The notes under the pieces were generated by a model. That model saw only the letters and a list, made by a program, of their open reading frames with translations. It made no database searches and was not told the DNA's origin. Positions 34,779 through 41,418 of a stretch of 41,418 bases of DNA are shown here, in pieces. The stretch is from contig CATJNB010000076.1 in NCBI GenBank assembly GCA_949741605.1, positions 1-41,418 on the forward strand, given 5' to 3'. Positions within the stretch are counted from its first letter, which is position 1. Each line of letters begins with the position of its first letter. The position numbers were made by a program, and so were the translations under genes. The stretch comes from an uncultured Eubacteriales bacterium (lineage in GTDB: Bacteria; Bacillota; Clostridia; Oscillospirales; Acutalibacteraceae).

Positions 34779-34866
34779 AAACTCCCTTCGCCGGTGTTAC
34801 CCGCACAGGTTCGATGAGTAAGAGGACACACCTCACTCTCAGCCACTTTCATTGGCTCCCCAGTTC
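34779..34866 (-). ncRNA. TPP riboswitch (THI element)
   Basis: Minus strand AACTGGGGAGCCAATGAAAGTGGCTGAGAGTGAGGTGTGTCCTCTTACTCATCGAACCTGTGCGGGTAACACCGGCGAAGGGAGTTT; contains GCTGAGAG, GAACCTG, GGTAACACCGGCGAAGGGA. Confidence 0.95.
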
Positions 34867-34897
34867 TTCCCATATGTAAAAAATTTCTGCTGAAAAT

Positions 34898-34926
34898 ATT
34901 ATAAAACGGATTGTGCGGATTGTCAA
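34898..34926 (-). promoter_or_regulatory. Consensus sigmaA-type promoter of the thi operon
   Basis: Minus strand TTGACA - 17 nt - TATAAT (perfect consensus hexamers). Confidence 0.8.
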
Positions 34927-35121
34927 GACAAGCCGCCTGATTTTACCGTTGGGCGCTATTCTGAAATTCTCATGCCGCCACGCTGATATTTCAGGATACA
35001 ATCTGTGGCTAAGGATTCTCCCAAACCATTGTTTACAGTGGTAAAGTCACACATTTTTGTTAGTTCCATAAAATGGGATGAGGAACAAGACTGTTTCCAA
35101 ACTGATAAAGGAGGAATCTTG

Positions 35122-35940
35122 ATGTCTGACTCTTATGCCAGCGAAGAAAGAAATAATCCAGGAACGTTTAAAGAAGCGGTCTGTATTGATGCCATGCGGG
35201 TTTATGACAGCTGTAGCGATAAAGACTGTCTGGAAGATCTGCGGGTGTATTTCACGCGGGATCGGCAATGTTTGATTGAAGATGCGTCGAATGTGCGTCT
35301 GCGGGATGTGGAGGTCATCACCGTGTACCTCGACTTGGAACCTGTACCGTTTAATAAAGGGTTTTATTCGGTGGATATGACGTTCTTTTTCGATGTATGT
35401 CTGGATGTATTCTGCGCCCCTGCCACAGGTCCGGTGACCGTCAATGGGATCTCCATTTTCAACAAAAAGGTGATCCTGTATGGCAGTGAGGGAAATGTAA
35501 AAATGTTCAGTTCAGACTGTGAACTCGAAGATCTGGACAATCAAAATTGTACTCGAATCCTTCCAAAAGCCACGGTACAGGTAGCCGAACCCATTGCCTT
35601 GTCCGCACGGTTATGTGACAGCTGCAGCTGTGGTTGTGACACATGCTGCCGGATTCCAGAATGTATCTGCCGCCGGTTTGGAGGCGAGTTTGAAACAACC
35701 CCGAAATGCCGTACGGTTTATGTGACGCTTGGGTTATTTACCATTGTACAGATTGTACGCAATGTCCAGATGCTGGTCCCTGCGTATGATTTCTGTATCC
35801 CGGAAAAGGAATGTGTGACAACATCCGATAACCCCTGTGAGCTGTTCCGCCGGATCGAGTTCCCCACCAATGAGTTTTTCCCGCCAAAGGTCAGCGAGGG
35901 CAACTGCGGTTGCGAAAACCGTCCATGTAAGCGATATTAA
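35122..35940 (+). CDS. Cysteine-rich protein of unknown function (possible spore-coat/SPOCS-like)
   Basis: 272 aa from ATG 35122 (AAAGGAGGAATCTTG RBS); 23 Cys by manual count, including CDSCSCGCDTCCRIPECIC; VYLDLEPVPFNKGFYSVDMTFFFDV. Confidence 0.8.
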   Translation: MSDSYASEERNNPGTFKEAVCIDAMRVYDSCSDKDCLEDLRVYFTRDRQCLIEDASNVRLRDVEVITVYLDLEPVPFNKGFYSVDMTFFFDVCLDVFCAPATGPVTVNGISIFNKKVILYGSEGNVKMFSSDCELEDLDNQNCTRILPKATVQVAEPIALSARLCDSCSCGCDTCCRIPECICRRFGGEFETTPKCRTVYVTLGLFTIVQIVRNVQMLVPAYDFCIPEKECVTTSDNPCELFRRIEFPTNEFFPPKVSEGNCGCENRPCKRY

Positions 35941-35997
35941 AGGAAGAAAAAGGGGCTGCTGACGCACTGTCCGCTGCCTGCTAAGAATGAACTTTCC

Positions 35998-36041
35998 GAA
36001 GTAACCGCTATCTTTTTCGGGATAGGCGGTTACTTCTTTTT
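35998..36041 (+). terminator. Rho-independent terminator
   Basis: GAAGTAACCGCTATC...GATAGGCGGTTACTTC followed by TTTTTAT. Confidence 0.8.
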
Positions 36042-36069
36042 ATAATTTGGGAGAGCCGGGAAAAAACAG

Positions 36070-36098
36070 TTGAACGGCGGGAAAAGATTTGCTATAAT
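36070..36098 (+). promoter_or_regulatory. Putative sigmaA-type promoter for thyX operon
   Basis: TTGAAC - 17 nt - TATAAT. Confidence 0.65.
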
Positions 36099-36151
36099 GA
36101 AAAGTGATTTGCCGGGGTATCCGGTAAAAAACGAAAAGGAGAACCAAGGTT

Positions 36152-36925
36152 ATGGCAAAGGTCACGCTGCTTTCGCATACGCCGCATCCCGAACAGAACA
36201 TCGCGGCAGCAGCGAAATTATGTTATTCCAGCTCGTCGATTGATCAGGTGATGGAGGGTCTGACGGAGGAAAATACCGCGTCATTTGTACAGATGCTCGC
36301 CGACATCGGACATCAAAGCCCCATTGAGCATATCACGTTTACGTTTGGGATTGAGGGGGTATCGCGCGCACTGTTGGCACAAATTACCCGGCACCGGATT
36401 GCTTCCTTCAGCGTACAAAGCCAGCGGTATGTCCCAGAGGCTGCGTTTACCTTTGTAGTACCGCCGCACATTGAGAAGATCCCCACAGCCAAACAGGAAT
36501 TTTTAGATGCCATGCAGCAGGCCCAGCAGCATTATAACCATCTGGCTGACCTGCTCGAAGAACAGCATATCAAAACCCTGTGCGCCGAGGGAAAGCCACT
36601 GGAAACAGCACGCAAAATGGCAAAAAAAATGGCCATCGAAGACGCCCGGTTTGTACTGCCAAACGCCTGCGATACCAAAATGATTGTGACCATGAATGCC
36701 CGTTCCCTGCTGCACTTTTTTGAACTGCGCTGTTGCAGACGTGCCCAATGGGAAATCCGCGAAGTTGCTGTCCAAATGCTGACCCTTGCCAAACAAGCCG
36801 CCCCCCACGTGTTTTCCAAAGCAGGGCCTGGCTGCGTTTGCGGGCCTTGCCCGGAAGGGAAAATGTCTTGTGGACACATGCAGGAAGTACGCGAATTTTT
36901 TCAAAATCTGGAGGCACAGCCATGA
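36152..36925 (+). CDS. thyX: FAD-dependent thymidylate synthase ThyX
   Basis: RHRIASFSVQSQRY (ThyX RHRxxSxxxxSxR motif), LPNACDTKMIVTMNARSLLHFFELRCCRRAQWEIR. Confidence 0.96.
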   Translation: MAKVTLLSHTPHPEQNIAAAAKLCYSSSSIDQVMEGLTEENTASFVQMLADIGHQSPIEHITFTFGIEGVSRALLAQITRHRIASFSVQSQRYVPEAAFTFVVPPHIEKIPTAKQEFLDAMQQAQQHYNHLADLLEEQHIKTLCAEGKPLETARKMAKKMAIEDARFVLPNACDTKMIVTMNARSLLHFFELRCCRRAQWEIREVAVQMLTLAKQAAPHVFSKAGPGCVCGPCPEGKMSCGHMQEVREFFQNLEAQP

Positions 36926-37596
36926 GCGGGAACCTATTTGTCCTGGAAGGGCTTGACGGCAGCGGCAAAGCAACACAGGCCACCCTGTTATGCGAGTCGT
37001 TAAAGCAGCATGGGATGTTTTGCCGGACGGTGAGTTTCCCCGATTACGCACAGCCTTCCTCGGCTTTGGTACAGATGTATCTGGGGGGACAGTTTGGAAC
37101 CCGTCCAGGTGACGTCAATGCGTATGCAGCAGCGTCCTTTTATGCAGTCGACCGGTTTGCAAGCTACCGCCAGTTCTGGAAAAACGACTATGAACAGGGG
37201 ACAACCATTGTCGCAGACCGCTATACGACCTCGAACCTGATCTATCAGCTGACAAAGCTCCCCCGCAGCCAGTGGGAGGATTTCCTTTTTTGGGTACAGG
37301 ATTTTGAATATGGCAAGCTCGAATTGCCCCGGCCGTCCCTGACCTTTTTTTTAGACATGCCGCCGGATATTTCACAACAGCTTTTGGAACAGCGTTATCA
37401 AGGGGACCATCAAAAAAAAGACCTGCATGAACGGGATCTCGCCTATTTGAATGCCTGCCGGGAAAGCGCATATTACTGCGCGCAGCAGCTTTCGTGGCAT
37501 GTGGTAGCGTGTTCGGCACAGGGCAAACCAAAAACCATACCAGAAATTTCCACGGAAATTTTAAGGCAGGTTCTCCGGTTTTCGGGACAATCGTGA
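36922..37596 (+). CDS. tmk: Thymidylate kinase (dTMP kinase)
   Basis: MSGNLFVLEGLDGSGKATQATLL (P-loop), ADRYTTSNLIYQ, LTFFLDMPPDISQQLLEQR; 4-nt ATGA overlap with thyX. Confidence 0.88.
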   Translation: MSGNLFVLEGLDGSGKATQATLLCESLKQHGMFCRTVSFPDYAQPSSALVQMYLGGQFGTRPGDVNAYAAASFYAVDRFASYRQFWKNDYEQGTTIVADRYTTSNLIYQLTKLPRSQWEDFLFWVQDFEYGKLELPRPSLTFFLDMPPDISQQLLEQRYQGDHQKKDLHERDLAYLNACRESAYYCAQQLSWHVVACSAQGKPKTIPEISTEILRQVLRFSGQS

Positions 37597-37615
37597 GAAG
37601 AAAGGATGAATCGGA

Positions 37616-38167
37616 ATGATCGTTGTATTTTTAGCAGATGGGTTTGAAGAAATCGAAGCAGTGTCGGTCATTGATGTGCTACGCCGCGCCGAATATCCGG
37701 TGTGTACCGTAGCGGTCGGCACGCCTGCGCGGCGTGTGACTGGCGCGCACAATATGGTATTGGAGGCAGACTGCCTGGAATCGGAACTGGACGGCCGGGA
37801 CATTGAGATGGTCGTTTTGCCCGGCGGGATGCCCGGAACATTAAACCTGGAAAAATCCCAAGTAGTGCAACAGGTACTCAAAGATTGCCACGAGCAGGGC
37901 AAATGGATTACCGCCATTTGCGCGGCCCCCTCGATCCTTGGGCATATGGGGCTGCTGGAAGGTAAAACTGCGATTTGTTTCCCGGGGTTTGAGGAGGCGC
38001 TGACAGGCGCTGCCATCAGCACACAGGCGGTCTGCCGGGAGGGAAAAATCATTACTGCAAAAGGGCCGGGAGTGGCAATCGAGTTCGCGCTGGAACTTGT
38101 ACAGGCGATTTCGGGGGACAGCCTTGCCAATGATTTGAGGATGTCAATGCAATGCCAGTCAAAATAA
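37616..38167 (+). CDS. DJ-1/PfpI family protein
   Basis: MIVVFLADGFEEIEAVSVIDVLRRA, MVVLPGGMPGTLNL, ITAICAAPSILGHMGLLEGK, GPGVAIEFALELV. Confidence 0.93.
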   Translation: MIVVFLADGFEEIEAVSVIDVLRRAEYPVCTVAVGTPARRVTGAHNMVLEADCLESELDGRDIEMVVLPGGMPGTLNLEKSQVVQQVLKDCHEQGKWITAICAAPSILGHMGLLEGKTAICFPGFEEALTGAAISTQAVCREGKIITAKGPGVAIEFALELVQAISGDSLANDLRMSMQCQSK

Positions 38168-38790
38168 AACAACGCCATCTCAAACACGCCAAAGTCAATA
38201 TCAAAGAGCTGAAAATAACTCTGCGCGCCAAGTTCCGGGGGATGCGCGAAGAGATGCCTGCTACCAAAAAAAAGGTCTGGGACGCCTCGATCTGCCACAA
38301 TCTTTTACGCCTGCGTGAGTATCAGGAAAACGATACCATCTTTTTATACGTCAGCAAAGATATCGAGGTCAATACCTATCCCATTATCCAGAAAGCCCTT
38401 GGGCATGGCAAACGGGTTGCGGTACCACTGTGCATCCCCGGCACCTACCTGATGGAGTTTTATTATATCCGCGGGGAACAGGATCTCGAACCCGGCTCCT
38501 TTGGCGTGATGGAACCGGTTGTCAGCCAATGCGAGAAAGTGCAGGATTTGAGCCATGGGCTGTGTGTGGTGCCGGGCTTCAGCTTTGATGCCAAGGGCTT
38601 CCGGCTCGGGTACGGCAAGGGCTACTATGACCGTTTCCTGTCCAGCTTTGGCGGGTTTACGGCCGGGATCTGTTATGCCAACTGTATCCAATGGAATCTG
38701 CCCCATGGGTATTATGACCGTCCGGTGGATGTTCTGGTGACGGAAAATTACATCCGCCGTACCGCCACAAGGCCATCAAAGAAAGGGTGA
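38152..38790 (+). CDS. 5-formyltetrahydrofolate cyclo-ligase
   Basis: LRAKFRGMREEMP, VVPGFSFDAKGFRLGYGKGYYDRFLSS motifs; overlaps the DJ-1 gene by 16 nt (true start may be downstream). Confidence 0.92.
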   Translation: MPVKIKQRHLKHAKVNIKELKITLRAKFRGMREEMPATKKKVWDASICHNLLRLREYQENDTIFLYVSKDIEVNTYPIIQKALGHGKRVAVPLCIPGTYLMEFYYIRGEQDLEPGSFGVMEPVVSQCEKVQDLSHGLCVVPGFSFDAKGFRLGYGKGYYDRFLSSFGGFTAGICYANCIQWNLPHGYYDRPVDVLVTENYIRRTATRPSKKG

Positions 38791-38795
38791 TCTTC

Positions 38796-40100
38796 ATGCC
38801 GCACAAACAACCGCCGTCCAGCCACGAACCGGACAAACAGGATATCAGCAGACGCGCAGGCTCTGCTTACCGGCCGTCAGAATCGCACCAGAAAAAGGTC
38901 GAGAACTTCCGGCTGAATATTACCGGGGAATTCCCCCTCCACGAAGACCCTGCCCCTGCCCCGCCCACCAAAATGGACAAAGGCGAAAAAAAAGCTGCCA
39001 AGAAGCGGGACCGCAAAAAAGGCCGGAAAAACCGCTGGCTGTACCGGAGCATCTGGATGGCCATGGTCGTCCTGGTTTCGGTGGGGATTTCCCAATATGT
39101 GATCGTGGGAGCCTCGGATATGCTGGCCATCGCGCGCAGCCGTGACCCGGGTACCGTCGTTATCAGCCTGAGCAAAGACGCTACCCCCGATCAAATCGCC
39201 GACATTCTGGAAGAAAACGGCCTGATTACACAGAAGGATTTTTTCAAGCTGTATTCCAAAATTACCAAAGCAGACGGCCACTATGGTTACGGCGACTTTG
39301 AGCTGACAACCGACATGGATTATGAAGCCCTGATTAACCGGCTGCAGCTTTCCAATAACCGTGCTGAAACCGTGGAAGTCATGTTCCCAGAGGGTGCCAC
39401 GGTACAGACCATCGCCCAAACGCTGGAAAACAAAGGCGTATGTACCAAGGAACAGGTTATGGAAGTGGTCAACGATTTTGAAATGTTCAAGGGGTACGAG
39501 TGGATTGGCAAGATTAAAAACGCCTCCGAACGCTACTACCTCTTAGAAGGTTACCTGTTCCCCGACACCTACGAGTTTTATAAAAATGAGGCTCCCAAAG
39601 TGGCGCTTGGCAAAATGCTCAACAATGGCCAGCGGAAAATTACCGAGGAGATTCAGACACAGGCTCAAAACCGCGGCATGACCATCGACGAAGTGATGAC
39701 GCTCGCTTCGATGATCCAGGCGGAGGCGGCGAATGTCAAGGATATGTATGATATTTCGTCGGTATTCCATAACCGTCTGAAAGCGGGCGCCGCCAGTGAC
39801 GTTGCCTACCTGGGTTCTGACCCGACGGTGTGGTACCCCTATGTCAACCGTGCCGCTGTGCCGAAAAATTTAGTCGATACCTACAAGAGCCGTTACAATA
39901 CGTATGAGGTCCGGGGGCTGCCCCCGGGGCCGATTTGCAGCCCGGGTGAGGACGCAATCAAAGCCGCTCTCAACCCGAATGACACCAATTACCTGTACTT
40001 CTGCCACGACAAAAGCGGCAACCCCTACTATGCTACCACTGCTTCCCAGCATGAGGAAAATATGCGCCGCGCTGGTTTGTCAACTTCATCCACATCATAA
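38796..40100 (+). CDS. mltG: Endolytic transglycosylase MltG
   Basis: TM segment, FPEGATVQTIAQTL, LEGYLFPDTYEF, LASMIQAEAANVKDMYDISSVFHNRL, SRYNTYEVRGLPPGPICSPGEDAIKAALNP. Confidence 0.94.
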   Translation: MPHKQPPSSHEPDKQDISRRAGSAYRPSESHQKKVENFRLNITGEFPLHEDPAPAPPTKMDKGEKKAAKKRDRKKGRKNRWLYRSIWMAMVVLVSVGISQYVIVGASDMLAIARSRDPGTVVISLSKDATPDQIADILEENGLITQKDFFKLYSKITKADGHYGYGDFELTTDMDYEALINRLQLSNNRAETVEVMFPEGATVQTIAQTLENKGVCTKEQVMEVVNDFEMFKGYEWIGKIKNASERYYLLEGYLFPDTYEFYKNEAPKVALGKMLNNGQRKITEEIQTQAQNRGMTIDEVMTLASMIQAEAANVKDMYDISSVFHNRLKAGAASDVAYLGSDPTVWYPYVNRAAVPKNLVDTYKSRYNTYEVRGLPPGPICSPGEDAIKAALNPNDTNYLYFCHDKSGNPYYATTASQHEENMRRAGLSTSSTS

Positions 40101-40104
40101 TACA

Positions 40105-40149
40105 AAACGCCCGCCTGTCTGTCACAGTGACAAATCTGGGTGGGCGTTT
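40105..40149 (+). terminator. Hairpin terminator of the thyX..mltG gene cluster
   Basis: AACGCCCGCC ... GGTGGGCGTT with nested TGTCACAGTGACA; weak trailing T tract. Confidence 0.5.
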
Positions 40150-40170
40150 GCAAGAGCAGGAGGGATTTTT

Positions 40171-41400
40171 TTGAATACCTTGCCCAAAAAACCAGTCGAA
40201 CTGTTGTCGCCGGCCGGGGATTTGGAACGTCTGGAATCCGCGCTTTTATTTGGGGCGGATGCCGTATATCTGGCCGGGCAGGAATTTGGAATGCGTACCG
40301 CGCCGTCCAATTTTGACTATGACCAACTACAGCACGCCGTAATGATGGCGCATAAGAATGGAACCGCAGTCTATGTGACCTGTAACACCCTGCCCCGCAA
40401 TGACGAATTGGAACACCTGCCGGAATTTTTGCAGCATATTGAGCAGATTGGCGCCGATGCTGTGATTGTTGCGGATCTCGGTGTGCTGCAAATGGCAAAG
40501 CGGTATGCCCCAAAGCTGGACGTGCATATTTCCACACAGGCCGGAATTGTCAACCATGCCGCAGCGAATGCGTTCTATGAACTGGGCGCCAAACGGGTCG
40601 TATTAGCCCGCGAATTGTCCCTGGATGAGATCGCAGGAATCCGCGCGAAAATCCCAGCCGACCTGGAGCTGGAAGCATTTGTACATGGGGCCATGTGTGT
40701 TTCGTTTTCGGGACGGTGCCTGTTATCTGCCTACCTCAACCAGCGTGACGCCAACCGGGGGGACTGTTCCCAGCCATGCCGGTGGGAATATTCGCTGGTA
40801 GAGAAAAAGCGTCCGGGACAATATATGGATCTCTATGAGGAACCATCCGGGACTTATGTATTGAACTCCCGTGACCTGTGCATGATCGGGCATATCCCCG
40901 AGCTGGTATGTGCTGGGGTATCGAGCCTGAAAATAGAAGGGCGCGCCAAATCGGCCTATTATGTCGCGGTAGTGACCAACGCCTACCGCAATGCCATTGA
41001 CGCGTTTTTGCAGCATCCCGAATCCCCTATGCCTGCGTGGATTTCCGAGGAAGTGCATAAAATCAGCCACCGCGAATACAGTACTGGCTTTTACCTTGGC
41101 GGCGAACCCGGGCAAGTCCTTGATAACGGCGGCTATATCCGGGAGTATGAAGTGGCAGCCGTGTGTGAGGATTACCGCGACGGCATCCTGACGGTATCCC
41201 AGCGCAACCGTTTTTTTGAGGGGGATGTGCTGGATGTTCTCGAAGCGGGAAAGCCACCTTATTGCATCCCTGTGGGGTCGATGACCGATGCAGAAGGCAA
41301 TCCGATTTCCGCTGCCCCCCATGCTACTATGCTGGTAAAAATCCCATGCAGTCAGCCGGTCAAAAAAGGGGCTGTGCTGCGTAAGCCCGTTTCCAACTGA
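40171..41400 (+). CDS. U32 family peptidase
   Basis: VELLSPAGDLERLESALLFGADAVYLAGQEFGMR, SGRCLLSAYLNQRDANRGDCSQPCRWEY, SLKIEGRAKSAYYVAVVTNAYR; TTG start at 40171 after AGGAGGG. Confidence 0.95.
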   Translation: MNTLPKKPVELLSPAGDLERLESALLFGADAVYLAGQEFGMRTAPSNFDYDQLQHAVMMAHKNGTAVYVTCNTLPRNDELEHLPEFLQHIEQIGADAVIVADLGVLQMAKRYAPKLDVHISTQAGIVNHAAANAFYELGAKRVVLARELSLDEIAGIRAKIPADLELEAFVHGAMCVSFSGRCLLSAYLNQRDANRGDCSQPCRWEYSLVEKKRPGQYMDLYEEPSGTYVLNSRDLCMIGHIPELVCAGVSSLKIEGRAKSAYYVAVVTNAYRNAIDAFLQHPESPMPAWISEEVHKISHREYSTGFYLGGEPGQVLDNGGYIREYEVAAVCEDYRDGILTVSQRNRFFEGDVLDVLEAGKPPYCIPVGSMTDAEGNPISAAPHATMLVKIPCSQPVKKGAVLRKPVSN

Positions 41401-41418
41401 AAAAAAGCCCGCACAACC

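Noticed and set aside
1-41418. CRISPR arrays, IS elements, integrases or prophage genes
   Set aside because: No periodic repeat-spacer pattern and no transposase/integrase/phage structural ORFs were recognised in the sequence or ORF track.

Overview
The window is a gene-dense (~41.4 kb) bacterial chromosomal segment. Gene content suggests a spore-forming Firmicute, possibly Oscillospiraceae/Ruminococcaceae-like (inference). Most of it is housekeeping: PduL phosphotransacylase, PgeF/YfiH, RqcH/NFACT, Nif3-like, TrmK, BirA, cardiolipin synthase, two two-component systems, a C39-like peptidase, a GerA/B/C-type germinant receptor operon, a UvrD/PcrA helicase, a TPP-riboswitch-controlled thiazole operon (thiS-F-G-H-tenI/thiE), thyX-tmk, DJ-1/PfpI, 5-FTHF cyclo-ligase, MltG and a U32 peptidase, plus one tRNA-Leu(CAA). 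No CRISPR array, transposase, integrase or prophage module was seen. The points most worth a second look are: (1) a standalone ApeA-like/HEPN protein whose RNxxxH motif appears to read YExxxH; (2) a sensory-type [FeFe]-hydrogenase/PAS protein paired with a SpoIIE-type phosphatase carrying an uncharacterised C-terminal GGTSSN domain; (3) a GerC-type germination protein whose lipobox cysteine is replaced by alanine; (4) a 23-cysteine conserved-looking protein of unknown function; (5) a TPP riboswitch with a legible antiterminator/terminator switch; (6) a zeta-toxin-like P-loop kinase with no visible antitoxin. Many real starts are TTG/GTG or internal ATG codons downstream of the ORF-track starts. 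One CDS running off the left edge is missing from the track.
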